Shown piece by piece: positions 8,267 through 16,082 of a stretch of 64,000 nucleotides of DNA (its first letter is position 1; every line of letters starts with the position of its first letter). The DNA is from Streptomyces humicola (lineage in GTDB: Bacteria > Actinomycetota > Actinomycetes > Streptomycetales > Streptomycetaceae): contig NZ_JANFNG010000011.1 in assembly GCF_024436035.1 (NCBI RefSeq), positions 124,001-188,000 on the forward strand, in the 5' to 3' direction. Under the pieces are notes generated by a model. The model was not told the origin of the DNA, did no database searches, and worked only from the letters and a program-made list of their open reading frames with translations. Made by a program: the position numbers and the translations under genes.

Positions 8267-9091
8267 TCAGCCGCGCTGGATCCCCGTGGTGTCCTGCAGC
8301 ACGCCACGTCGGCCGTCCTGCGTCTGTGCCACCAGGGCGCCGCCGCGCTGGTCGACGGCGAGATACCAGGTGCCCGGCGTCAGTTCGGCGACCGGCGACG
8401 GCGAACCGTCCTCCGGGTACAGCGGCCGCGTCACCGGCACCGCGAACCAGAACGGCGCAAACCCCTGCACCGGCGCTGCGGCCTGCTGAGCGGTCGGCTG
8501 TGGCGCCGGGGCCACCTGCTCGTGCGGCTGGCCGGGTTGCATGCCGTACGGCTGCCCCGGTTGGCCGCCCGGGTAACCGTAACCGCCTCCCGGCTGCGTC
8601 CCGTACGGCTGCGCACCTGCGTACGGCTGCGGCTGCGGTTGCGCGAGGCGCGGCGCCGGGAGCAGGGCCGCCTTCAGCGCGGGCGTGCGCGGGGTCAGCA
8701 CCGCCGCGGCGGTCATCACCAGCAGGGCGACGACGGCGAGGATCATCCCGGTGCCGGGCCCGAGCTGCGAGTTGCCGCCGAACAGCCCCCACACCGCGCC
8801 CCAGGTGGCGAAGACCGCAAAGGCGGTGCCCCACTGATCGGGACCGAGGCCAGCCACCTTGCGGGCCTCGGGAAGGAGCCTCGCGACGACGATGAGCCCG
8901 GCGGCGATCACTCCGCCCAGGAAGATCGACGGAAGGGTCGGGAAGAACTCCGGCTGCCACCCGGACAGTGACGGGCAGTCCGGACCGCAGCCGCCGTTGA
9001 CGGAGTAGTAATCGAGGAAGGAGGCGATGAACAGCAACACCGCTGCCCCGATCACCACGCCGTCTCCTCGAGTGAGCGAGCGGATGTTCAC
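8267..9091 (-). CDS. DUF5336-like membrane protein with Gly/Pro/Gln-rich tail
   Basis: The 274-residue protein starts at GTG 9091. Four hydrophobic segments lie in the first 125 residues (GVVIGAAVLLFIASFL; LGGVIAAGLIVVARLL; TAFAVFATWGAVWGLFG; MILAVVALLVMTAAAVL), followed by a low-complexity cytoplasmic stretch (repeats of QPYG and PGGQPGQPYG, about residues 150-195) and a C-terminal globular part (YLAVDQRGGALVAQTQDGRR). A segment with CGPDC lies between the first two helices. Proteins of this layout are common in actinomycetes; no function is established. It is monocistronic, ending in a strong terminator. Confidence 0.7.
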   Translation of the reverse strand: MNIRSLTRGDGVVIGAAVLLFIASFLDYYSVNGGCGPDCPSLSGWQPEFFPTLPSIFLGGVIAAGLIVVARLLPEARKVAGLGPDQWGTAFAVFATWGAVWGLFGGNSQLGPGTGMILAVVALLVMTAAAVLTPRTPALKAALLPAPRLAQPQPQPYAGAQPYGTQPGGGYGYPGGQPGQPYGMQPGQPHEQVAPAPQPTAQQAAAPVQGFAPFWFAVPVTRPLYPEDGSPSPVAELTPGTWYLAVDQRGGALVAQTQDGRRGVLQDTTGIQRG

Positions 9092-9173
9092 GTCGTAATG
9101 TCCTCTTATCGGTCGTTATGCTGTCGTCGCTGCGGGGGCGAGTCCCCATCGTACGGGCGTGATATGCACCCGG

Positions 9174-9839
9174 TCAGCCGGGTTGGGCCGCCATCGGCTG
9201 CCGCCCGGAACGGCGCAGCACGCGCAGCGACCGCGTCGTCGGCAGCTCCGTGAACGCCCCCGACTCCAGTGCGCGCCGGTAGATCCGGTACGGCGCCTGG
9301 CCGCCGTCCGCCGGATCGGGGAACACATCGTGGATCACCAGCAGGCCGCCGGGCGCGAGGTGCGGGGTCCAGCCGTCGAAGTCGGCGGAGGCGTGCTCGT
9401 CGGTGTGGCCGCCGTCGATGAAGACCAGTCCCAGCGGCGTGCCCCACAGCGCGGCGATCCGGGGCGAGCGGCCGACGAGCGCGATCACATGGTCTTCGAG
9501 CCCCGCCTTGAACAGGGTGCGGCGGAAGACCGGGAGCGTGTCCATCCGCGCGACATCGGGGTCCGGGTCGACGAGGGACGGGTCGTGGTACTCCCAGCCC
9601 GGCTGCTGCTCCTCGCTGCCGCGGTGGTGGTCGACGGTGACCGCCACCGTGCCCCCTTCCCGGGCGGCCTCGGCGAGCAGGATCGTGGAGCGGCCGCAGT
9701 ACGTGCCGACCTCCAGCAGCGGCAGTCCGAGCCGGGCGGCCTCGCCGGCCGCCGCGTACAGGGCTAGACCCTCGTCGAGAGGCATGAACCCCTTCGCCGA
9801 TTCGAATGCGGCAAGGACGCTTGGGCGGGGCTTTGTCAT
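9174..9839 (-). CDS. Class I SAM-dependent methyltransferase (TylF/cephalosporin-hydroxylase-like fold)
   Basis: The 221-residue protein starts at ATG 9839. Motif I is LPLLEVGTYCGRSTILLAEA; the acidic loop and metal-type motif are VFIDGGHTDEHASADFDGW and LAPGGLLVIHDVFPDP, typical of the Mg-dependent O-methyltransferase-like class (methyltransferase 24). Substrate unknown. It stands alone between a membrane protein and a two-component operon on the same strand. Confidence 0.82.
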   Translation of the reverse strand: MTKPRPSVLAAFESAKGFMPLDEGLALYAAAGEAARLGLPLLEVGTYCGRSTILLAEAAREGGTVAVTVDHHRGSEEQQPGWEYHDPSLVDPDPDVARMDTLPVFRRTLFKAGLEDHVIALVGRSPRIAALWGTPLGLVFIDGGHTDEHASADFDGWTPHLAPGGLLVIHDVFPDPADGGQAPYRIYRRALESGAFTELPTTRSLRVLRRSGRQPMAAQPG

Positions 9840-9897
9840 GTGCCCATCGTGCCCTACCGCGCGCCGCGGCGCCTCGGTGGGGCCGCGTCGCCCGAGG

Positions 9898-10512
9898 TCA
9901 GAGCCACCCGTTGGCGCGCGCCGCACGGACCGCCTCCATCCGGTTGCGGCTGCCGGTCTTACCGATGGCGGAGGAGAGATAGTTGCGCACGGTCGATTGG
10001 GACAGGTGGAGCCTGGCCGCGATACCGGCGACCGTCGAGCCGTCGGCGGCGGCATTGAGGACGTCGACCTCGCGCCGGGTGAGCGGATTCGGCCCGGCGC
10101 TGAGCGCGGCCGCGGCCAGTGCGGGGTCGATGACGCGCTCCCCCCGGAGCACCCGCCGTACTGCGGCCGCCAGTTCCTCGACAGGACCGTCCTTGACGAG
10201 GAACCCGGAAGCACCCGACTCCATGGCGCGCCGCAGGTAGCCGGGCCGTCCGAAGGTCGTGAGGATCAGGATGCGGCAGTCAGGCAGCGCGGCGCGCAGC
10301 TCGGCGGCGGCATCGAGGCCGCTGCGGCCCGGCAGCTCGATATCGAGAAGCGCGACGTCCGGCCCCGCGTCCTGTGCGGCTGGGACGATCGCGTCACCGT
10401 CACCGACCTTAGCGACGACCTCGATGTCCTCCTCCAGGCCCAGCAGCAGCGCCAACGCGCCCCGCATCATGCCCTGGTCCTCGGCCAGCAGCACCCTGAT
10501 CGGCGCGGTCAC
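9898..10512 (-). CDS. NarL/DesR-type response regulator
   Basis: The 204-residue protein starts at GTG 10512, which overlaps the kinase stop (GTGA), so the pair is translationally coupled. The receiver has LLAEDQGMMR, phospho-acceptor Asp in VALLDIELPG, the conserved Thr in ILTTFGRPGY and Lys in FLVKDGPVEE; the LuxR output domain is NPLTRREVDVLNAAADG with LHLSQSTVRNYLSSAI. Together with the DesK-like kinase it probably controls the adjacent ABC-2 exporter genes, the usual arrangement in Streptomyces for sensing cell-envelope or drug stress. Confidence 0.9.
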   Translation of the reverse strand: MTAPIRVLLAEDQGMMRGALALLLGLEEDIEVVAKVGDGDAIVPAAQDAGPDVALLDIELPGRSGLDAAAELRAALPDCRILILTTFGRPGYLRRAMESGASGFLVKDGPVEELAAAVRRVLRGERVIDPALAAAALSAGPNPLTRREVDVLNAAADGSTVAGIAARLHLSQSTVRNYLSSAIGKTGSRNRMEAVRAARANGWL

Positions 10513-11753
10513 GCCATCTGCTCCCGGCCCGTCCGTTCCGCCGACGCGTTGACCGGTTCGAGGCGTTCCACGGGCAGTTGGGCGCTGAGCCGGAAGCCCC
10601 GCCGGCCGGCCGGGCCGGCCGTCAGCGTGCCGCCCGCCGCCGCGAGCCGCTCGGTCAGCCCCTTCAAGCCGGTGCCACCTGCGGCCTTGCCGCTGCCGTC
10701 GGGGGTGCCCGGGCCGGTACCGTTGTCGGTGATCTCCAGGAGCGCCCGGCCGCCGCCGGTGCGCACCTCGACCAGGCAGGACGAGGCCCTGCTGTGCCGT
10801 ACCACGTTCGTCACGCCCTCCCGTACCACCCATCCGAACAGCGCCTCCGCCTGCGGCGGCAGCGGCGGGCCCGATTCGCGGACGACCGCTTCGATCCCCG
10901 AGGCGCTCAGCGCGGAGCGGGCGCGGTCGAGTTCGGTCGTCAGCCCGGCCTCACGGTATCCCGTCACTGCCTCCCGGATCTCGGCCAGTGCCTGGCGTCC
11001 CACCGACTCGATGTCCGCGGCCTGGCCGAGCGCCGCATCGAGATCGATCGGAGCGAGGCGTCGTACCGCCTCTGCCTTGACCACGATCACGGACATGGTG
11101 TGGCCGAGCAGATCGTGAAGATCGCGAGCGAACCGGAGACGTTCCTCGGCCACGGCGTTCCGGGCCAGTTGCTGCCGGGTCTCGCGAAGCTTGGCCACCG
11201 CCTCGTGGAGTGTGAGCACGGCAGCTATCACCAGGCCCGAGATGAAGGTGCTGTACGCGATGGTGGCGCAGTCCCAGAAACCGTTGCCGTGGTAGCCGTC
11301 GATGAACCCCGCCGAGCCGGCCAGCGCCAGCAGCAGCATCGCGAACCGCCGGCCGCGTGCGATCGTCCCGCAGCAGAGCGAGACCGGGACGAACAACAGC
11401 ACGAAGTTGTGGCCGAAGACTATGGCGAGGACGTACTCGATCGCCACGAGCACCGCCAGCAGCCGGTGCGCCGCCGGTCCGTCGCTGTACGGCGGATGAA
11501 ATGCGGCGAGTACGCACCCCACATAGACGACGGCGAAAGCGGCGAGGCCTGTGCCGGCCAGCCAGGGCAATGGCACCCGGCCGTTCGCGATGTCGGCGGT
11601 CGGACCGATGCCCATCGACAGCCAGGGCAACAGCAGGCGGTGACCTGGTGGTTTGAGCCTCTCGATCTCCCGCTCAATCGAGTAAGCGCACGAACTCGCC
11701 CGGCGCTCCTCGCGCCACCGCTGCCACGCTCGCGTCCCCCATGCCCAGTCCAT
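10509..11753 (-). CDS. DesK/NarX-type sensor histidine kinase
   Basis: The 414-residue protein has about five or six membrane helices (residues 60-205), then a HisKA_3 dimerisation domain with the phospho-accepting His in ARDLHDLLGHTMSVI, and an HATPase domain with N-box-like VVREGVTNVVRHS and G-box ITDNGTGPGTPDGSGKAAGG. There is no large extracellular sensor, so it may sense within the membrane (intramembrane-sensing type). Upstream by 39 bp lies an ABC-2 permease gene on the same strand, indicating one operon ATPase-permease-kinase-regulator. Confidence 0.9.
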   Translation of the reverse strand: MDWAWGTRAWQRWREERRASSCAYSIEREIERLKPPGHRLLLPWLSMGIGPTADIANGRVPLPWLAGTGLAAFAVVYVGCVLAAFHPPYSDGPAAHRLLAVLVAIEYVLAIVFGHNFVLLFVPVSLCCGTIARGRRFAMLLLALAGSAGFIDGYHGNGFWDCATIAYSTFISGLVIAAVLTLHEAVAKLRETRQQLARNAVAEERLRFARDLHDLLGHTMSVIVVKAEAVRRLAPIDLDAALGQAADIESVGRQALAEIREAVTGYREAGLTTELDRARSALSASGIEAVVRESGPPLPPQAEALFGWVVREGVTNVVRHSRASSCLVEVRTGGGRALLEITDNGTGPGTPDGSGKAAGGTGLKGLTERLAAAGGTLTAGPAGRRGFRLSAQLPVERLEPVNASAERTGREQMA

Positions 11754-11792
11754 GATTTCCCCCGTTCCCCATGTGGTCGTACTTCCGGTCCA

Positions 11793-12518
11793 TCATGCGC
11801 TCCCCGTGCCTCGCCGATAAGCGGAGACGGCATACCCGGCGAATATCGCGAACCAGCCTGCCAGGACCGCGGCCGTCCCGAGGCTCGGCAGCGATCCACC
11901 GGCGATCGACCAGCCCAGCTGGCCGAAGCGGTTGGTCGGGGTCCACGTGGCGATCGCGGCGAGCCAGTGCGGGAAGAGAGAGACCGGGAACCACAGCCCG
12001 CCCAGCACCGCCAAGCCCATCGTGCAGGTCACGTTGACCATTCCCGTGGCCTGAGCAGAGAAGCGGTAACCATTGCCGAGACCGAGCAGGGTGAACGGCA
12101 ACGTGCCCACCCACAACAGTCCCGCCAGCGCAGCCCACTGACCGGGCGAGAGGCGGACGCCGTTGACGACCACCCCGGCGAGCAGCACGGCGGTTATGCC
12201 GGGAAGCACCATCACCGAGCCGGTCACCGCCCGGCCCACCACCAGCTTCATCGGAGACAAGGGAGTGACGCGCAACTGCCGCAGCCAGCCCACCTGCCGG
12301 TCCGCGGCCACCCCCATCCCCGTACCGAGCGCCGCACCCACCGCTCCATACGACGCCATGCCGACCATCGAGAACACCGCGGCGGAAGCGTGCTCCCTGC
12401 CGTCGACACCGATGTTGGTGAAGAGCAGATACATCCCCACGGGCATGCCTATGCCGAAGACGACGAAACCCACGTCCCGCAAGGTCCGGCGGATCTCGAG
12501 CCGTATGTAGTCCAGCAT
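11793..12518 (-). CDS. ABC-2 type exporter permease
   Basis: The 241-residue protein has six predicted hydrophobic segments and the ABC-2 pattern with an N-terminal amphipathic start (MLDYIRLEIRRTLRDVGFVV) and a central GVAADRQVGWLRQLRVTPLS loop. The start ATG overlaps the ATPase stop (TAATG). It forms the membrane half of an exporter with the upstream ATPase; substrate probably a hydrophobic or antimicrobial compound, unknown. Confidence 0.9.
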   Translation of the reverse strand: MLDYIRLEIRRTLRDVGFVVFGIGMPVGMYLLFTNIGVDGREHASAAVFSMVGMASYGAVGAALGTGMGVAADRQVGWLRQLRVTPLSPMKLVVGRAVTGSVMVLPGITAVLLAGVVVNGVRLSPGQWAALAGLLWVGTLPFTLLGLGNGYRFSAQATGMVNVTCTMGLAVLGGLWFPVSLFPHWLAAIATWTPTNRFGQLGWSIAGGSLPSLGTAAVLAGWFAIFAGYAVSAYRRGTGSA

Positions 12519-13579
12519 TACGCCGTCACCTTCCTGCTGCCCGGCGCCTCACTGCGGTTGACTGCCAGGTCATATTCCAGGTCGTCGGTCCGGTCATGGG
12601 TCCGGTCGTCGGTCAGGGTGAGGAACGCGTCCTCCAGGCTCGTGGGGGCCACTTCGAGGTTGCGGACAAGGCCCAGCTGGGCGAGGGCGATCACCGTCGC
12701 GTCGGAATCGGTGGTGTGCAGCAGGGCACGGTCGCCGCGTATCTCCAGTGAGGCGACGCCCGGCAGCTGGGCCAGCCCCTCCGTTGCCGCCCCGGCCAGG
12801 TCGAATGAGACGAGATTGCCGCCCACCATTCGCTTGATCCGATCACCGCTCCCGTCTGCCGCTATCCGGCCGTGGTCCATTACCACGATCCGGTCGGCGT
12901 TCTCGTCCGCCTCCGCCAGGTAGTGCGTGGAGAACAGCACCGTGTTGCCGCGCCTGGCGTACGTCCGCATCGATTGCCAGAACGCCCGCCTCGCCTCGAC
13001 ATCGAGCGCGGCGGTCGGCTCGTCGAGCACCACCAGCTCGGGGTTGCCTGCCAGTGCGAGAGCAAAGCGCACCCGCTGTGCCTGGCCGCCGGAGAGCTTG
13101 TCCGCCCTGCGGTTGCCGAGGCCCGTGAGACCGGCGAGCTCCAGCGCCTCGTCGACCATGAGCGGATGCGGGTAGGCACCGGCGACGAACCCCACCAGTT
13201 CGGCGACCGTCACCCGCGGTATCAGACGCCCCTCCTGGAGCATGGCGCCCACCCGGCCGTCGAGCACCGCCTGCTCCGGCGTGCAGCCGAACAGCAAGAC
13301 CCGGCCGGCGTCCGGCTGCTGGAGCCCCAGTATCATCGCAATGGACGTGGACTTGCCCGCGCCGTTCCGCCCGAGCAGTGCCACCGTCTCGCCCCGCCCG
13401 ATCCCCAGATCGACGGCGTTCACCGCGCGCACTGCGCCGAAGCTCTTCGAGACGCCGATGAGCCTGACCGCATGCCCGGGAGCGGTGACTCCCATGGTTG
13501 GTTCCCGTCCGGCTGTTGCCCGTCCGGCCGCTTCCCGTCCGGCTGTTCCCCGTACGGCTGTTCCCCGTTGTGTCGTCAT
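12518..13579 (-). CDS. ABC exporter ATPase
   Basis: The 353-residue protein has Walker A LLGRNGAGKSTS, Q-loop region GAMLQEGRLIP, signature LSGGQAQRVRFALAL, Walker B LVVLDEPTAALD and switch His in LFSTHYLAEAD. The N-terminal 28 residues (Gly/Thr/Ala/Arg repeats) are encoded by a 15-bp tandem repeat and are not part of the domain. ATG at 13495 (MGVTAPGHAVRLIGV) is an equally good start, and neither start has a strong ribosome binding site. The C-terminal 70 residues contain the usual regulatory domain with repeats of Thr/Asp/Arg/His. It leads the ABC/two-component operon. Confidence 0.9.
   Translation of the reverse strand: MTTQRGTAVRGTAGREAAGRATAGREPTMGVTAPGHAVRLIGVSKSFGAVRAVNAVDLGIGRGETVALLGRNGAGKSTSIAMILGLQQPDAGRVLLFGCTPEQAVLDGRVGAMLQEGRLIPRVTVAELVGFVAGAYPHPLMVDEALELAGLTGLGNRRADKLSGGQAQRVRFALALAGNPELVVLDEPTAALDVEARRAFWQSMRTYARRGNTVLFSTHYLAEADENADRIVVMDHGRIAADGSGDRIKRMVGGNLVSFDLAGAATEGLAQLPGVASLEIRGDRALLHTTDSDATVIALAQLGLVRNLEVAPTSLEDAFLTLTDDRTHDRTDDLEYDLAVNRSEAPGSRKVTA
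13502..13561. repeat. Four 15-bp tandem repeats at the ABC ATPase N-terminus
   Basis: Units at 13502-13516, 13517-13531, 13532-13546 and 13547-13561 share the core CCCGTMCGGC (M = C or A). On the minus strand they encode Thr/Ala-Ala-Gly-Arg-type repeats ahead of the conserved domain, so their length can change without a frameshift. Confidence 0.85.
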
Positions 13580-13647
13580 GGCTTTGACGGTACGGAAGGC
13601 CGCTGCGACCTCGGCAGTGGGGAATGTATGCAGATCGGCAGGACAAA

Positions 13648-13669
13648 TGTCATGAGGCCGGCCATGACA
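13648..13669. promoter_or_regulatory. Inverted repeat TGTCATG-N8-CATGACA
   Basis: Perfect 7-bp arms (13648-13654 and 13663-13669), 69 bp upstream of the first possible ABC ATPase start. It could be the operator of the adjacent LuxR-type response regulator; this is inference from position and symmetry only. Confidence 0.5.
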
Positions 13670-13700
13670 CCAGGCGAAGAACCGTTCGGCCCCGCCGAAT

Positions 13701-13715
13701 CTGACGCCACGTCAG
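13701..13715. promoter_or_regulatory. Inverted repeat CTGACG-N3-CGTCAG upstream of the MaoC operon
   Basis: CTGACGCCACGTCAG has the same 6-3-6 design as the element at 8174-8188 in front of the LLM oxidoreductase. A shared, unidentified TetR-type regulator is plausible. Confidence 0.55.
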
Positions 13716-13760
13716 CTCTTCCCACTCCTTCTCCGATGCGTTATACATGAGGCGATCCAC

Positions 13761-13774
13761 TAGAACGCGTTCTA
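13761..13774. promoter_or_regulatory. Perfect KstR operator box
   Basis: TAGAACGCGTTCTA is a perfect palindrome and matches TnnAACnnGTTnnA at every fixed position. It lies 123 bp before the MaoC start, 11 kb from the kstR-like gene. Confidence 0.82.
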
Positions 13775-13897
13775 CACATCGCTCCCGGTGGAGCCCCGAA
13801 GCGACCCCGGCCCGGCCGACGGTGCGGACGACCGTGCCGGGGTCCCCAGCATCAGGCCACCACCCGGCGACCACCCTGCGAAGGAGCAGCCCCGCAG

Positions 13898-14752
13898 ATG
13901 CCCATCGACGCCGTCCTCGCCACCTCGGCCGAGCCTCGCAGCACCGAACTCACCTGGGACCACAAGGACGTCCAGCTCTACCACCTCGGCATCGGCGCCG
14001 GCCTGCCTGCCACCGACCCCGACGAGCTGCGCTACACCCTGGAGAGCAGGCTGCATGTGCTGCCCAGCTTCGCCACCGTGGCCGGAGGCGGCATGGCGGT
14101 CGCGGGCGGCATGGCGGCCCCCGGCATCGACGTCGATCTCGCCGCCGTGCTCCACGGTGGCCAGCGCGTCGAGCTGCACCGCCCCATCCCCGTCAAGGGC
14201 AAGGCGGTCCAGAGCTCCAAGGTCGCCGCCGTCTATGACAAGGGCAAGGCGGCCGTCATCGTGCTCCGTTCCGACGTCTCGGACGCGGACGGCCCGCTGT
14301 GGACGTGCGACACCCAGATCTTCGTGCGCGGCGAGGGCGGCTTCGGCGGCGAGCGCGGCCCGTCGGCCCGCATCGAGGCGCCCGACCGCGCCCCCGACCG
14401 CACCGTCGACCGCGCCACCCGGGAGGACCAGGCGCTGCTCTACCGCCTCTCCGGCGACTGGAACCCGCTCCACGCCGACCCCGAGTTCGCCAAGCTCGCC
14501 GGGTTCGACAGGCCGATCCTGCACGGCCTGTGCTCGTACGGCGTCGCGCTCAAGTCCGTCGTCGACACCGCACTCGGCGGCGACGTCACGCGCGTGCGCT
14601 CCTACACCACACGCTTCGCCGGCATCTTCTTCCCGGGCGAGACGCTGCGCATCCGGATGTGGGACGGCGACGGCCGCGTCCAGCTGTCGGCGACCGCCGT
14701 CGAACGTGACGACGCACCTGTACTCGCCGACACCGTCATCGAACACACCTGA
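13898..14752 (+). CDS. MaoC-type double-hotdog enoyl-CoA hydratase
   Basis: The 284-residue protein is the full two-hotdog hydratase-2 type. The C-terminal hotdog carries the catalytic signature YRLSGDWNPLHADPEFA with Asp and His about residues 190-196, followed by FDRPILHGLCSYG. The N-terminal hotdog (about residues 20-150) lacks this motif and would serve as the CoA-binding non-catalytic half. The family hydrates 2-enoyl-CoA to (3R)-hydroxyacyl-CoA, for example in beta-oxidation of steroid side chains. The upstream KstR box and the downstream ADH and SDR genes support a steroid- or branched-acyl-CoA pathway; the true substrate is not shown. Confidence 0.88.
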   Translation: MPIDAVLATSAEPRSTELTWDHKDVQLYHLGIGAGLPATDPDELRYTLESRLHVLPSFATVAGGGMAVAGGMAAPGIDVDLAAVLHGGQRVELHRPIPVKGKAVQSSKVAAVYDKGKAAVIVLRSDVSDADGPLWTCDTQIFVRGEGGFGGERGPSARIEAPDRAPDRTVDRATREDQALLYRLSGDWNPLHADPEFAKLAGFDRPILHGLCSYGVALKSVVDTALGGDVTRVRSYTTRFAGIFFPGETLRIRMWDGDGRVQLSATAVERDDAPVLADTVIEHT

Positions 14753-14763
14753 CCGGCGCACCC

Positions 14764-14838
14764 AGAGCGGAGACACCGAGAGCGGAGACACCGAGAGCGG
14801 AGACGCTCAGAGCGGAGACGCTCAGAGCAGAGAAAACA
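14764..14838. repeat. 15-bp tandem repeats between MaoC and ADH genes
   Basis: Five units start at 14764, 14779, 14794, 14809 and 14824. The first two are AGAGCGGAGACACCG, the next two AGAGCGGAGACGCTC, and the last is degenerate. They fill most of the 118-bp spacer between the two genes. Confidence 0.9.
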
Positions 14839-14870
14839 CCAGAGCAGGCACGCACAGAGAGGAGCGGGAC

Positions 14871-15947
14871 GTGCGGGCAGCCGTGCAGCAGGAGATCGGC
14901 CAGGGCAAGCTCGAAGTCGTCGACGACGCCGAGGCGGTGGGGTTCGGCCCCGGCAAGGTGCGGTTGCGGATCCGGGCCACCGGGCTGTGCCATTCCGACC
15001 TCTCCGCGATGAGCGGAGTGCTGCCGCAGCCCGCCCCCTTCATCCCCGGCCACGAGGGCGCGGGCGAGATCACCGAGGTCGGCGAGGGCGTCACCACGCA
15101 CAAGCCCGGCGACCGGGTGCTGGTGTGCTGGCTGCCCGCCTGCGGGCAGTGCCCGGCCTGCCGCCGCGGCCAGCCGCACCTGTGTCTCGCCGGATTCATG
15201 AACGCGGGCACGCCCAACTACAGGCGCCCGTCCGGCGACCTGTTCGGCTTCGCCGGGACCGGCACCTTCGCCGAGGAGGCCGTGGTCGCCGCTGCCTGCG
15301 CCGTCCCGATCCCCGACGACGTGCCGTTCGAAATCGCCGCGCTCATCGGCTGCGGCGTCACCACCGGCATCGGCGCCGCGCTCAACACGGCACAGGTGGC
15401 GGCTGGTTCGTCGGTCGCCGTGATCGGCTGCGGCGGCGTCGGCATCTCGACGATCCAGGGTGCGCGCGCCGCGGGCGCGGCCGAGATCGTCGCCGTCGAC
15501 CCCGTCGCATCGCGTCGCGAGGCCGCCGTGCGATTCGGCGCGACTGAAGCCGTCGCGCCGGAAGAGCTGGCGGACGCCAAGAACCGGATCACCGGCGGCG
15601 AGGGCTTCGACTACGTCTTCGAGGTCGTCGGCCGGTCCGCCACCGCCCGTACCGCGTACGAGACGACACGCCGCGGCGGCACCCTGTGCATCGTCGGCGC
15701 CGGCGCGATGGACGACTTCCTCCAGATCAACATGTTCGAGCTGTTCTTCGACGAGAAGCGCATTCTGCCCTCCCTCTACGGAGGCGGCGATGTGCTGCGC
15801 TCGTACGAGCGCGTCATCAAGCTCTGGCGGGCAGGCCGCATCGACCTGGAAGGGCTGATCACCCACCGGGTGCGGCTGGAGGAGATCAACGACGCCATCG
15901 ACCAGATGCGCAGCGGCGAAGCCCTGCGCACCTGCATCGCCATCTGA
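14871..15947 (+). CDS. Zn-dependent medium-chain alcohol dehydrogenase
   Basis: GTG 14871 behind AGAGAGGAG gives 358 residues, the usual length; a much longer open frame upstream is an artefact of GC bias. Catalytic-zinc residues are in TGLCHSDLS and IPGHEGAGEI; the structural-zinc cysteines are in CWLPACGQCPACRRGQPHLC; the NAD(P) site is VAVIGCGGVGISTIQ. It oxidises or reduces an alcohol/aldehyde, perhaps a hydroxylated side chain, in the pathway served by the flanking MaoC and SDR enzymes. Confidence 0.9.
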   Translation: MRAAVQQEIGQGKLEVVDDAEAVGFGPGKVRLRIRATGLCHSDLSAMSGVLPQPAPFIPGHEGAGEITEVGEGVTTHKPGDRVLVCWLPACGQCPACRRGQPHLCLAGFMNAGTPNYRRPSGDLFGFAGTGTFAEEAVVAAACAVPIPDDVPFEIAALIGCGVTTGIGAALNTAQVAAGSSVAVIGCGGVGISTIQGARAAGAAEIVAVDPVASRREAAVRFGATEAVAPEELADAKNRITGGEGFDYVFEVVGRSATARTAYETTRRGGTLCIVGAGAMDDFLQINMFELFFDEKRILPSLYGGGDVLRSYERVIKLWRAGRIDLEGLITHRVRLEEINDAIDQMRSGEALRTCIAI

Positions 15948-15956
15948 TGCGTCCGA

Positions 15957-16052
15957 GACGGGCCAACACGTCCAGGACGAGACGGGCCAACGCGTCCAGG
16001 ACGAGACGGGCCAACGCGTCCAGGACGAGACGGGCCAACGCGTCCGAGACGA
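15957..16052. repeat. Four 24-bp tandem repeats between ADH and SDR genes
   Basis: Units start at 15957, 15981, 16005 and 16029, each beginning GACGGGCCAAC and differing at one to three positions, with a partial fifth copy. They occupy nearly all of the 135-bp spacer. Confidence 0.92.
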
Positions 16053-16082
16053 GACGGACCCAAAGGAGCGAGAGGGGACACA

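Larger units (their letters stand above)
13580..13897. other. Divergent regulatory region ABC operon / MaoC operon
   Basis: No gene is seen. The 318 bp contain three palindromic elements listed separately (13648-13669, 13701-13715 and the KstR box at 13761-13774) and an AAGGAG ribosome binding site in front of the MaoC start. Confidence 0.6.

Noticed and set aside
9174-10214. A 346-residue methyltransferase starting at 10214
   Set aside because: The first 125 codons overlap the response regulator gene in another frame and lack methyltransferase-like sequence; ATG 9839 is the supported start.
13788-15947. A 719-codon open frame covering MaoC and ADH region
   Set aside because: It is open upstream only because of GC-rich codon bias; the part before 14871 is the wrong frame of the MaoC gene plus repeats. 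The ADH starts at GTG 14871.
15957-16052. CRISPR array
   Set aside because: The 24-bp units abut with no spacers; it is a tandem repeat. No Cas genes are present in the window.
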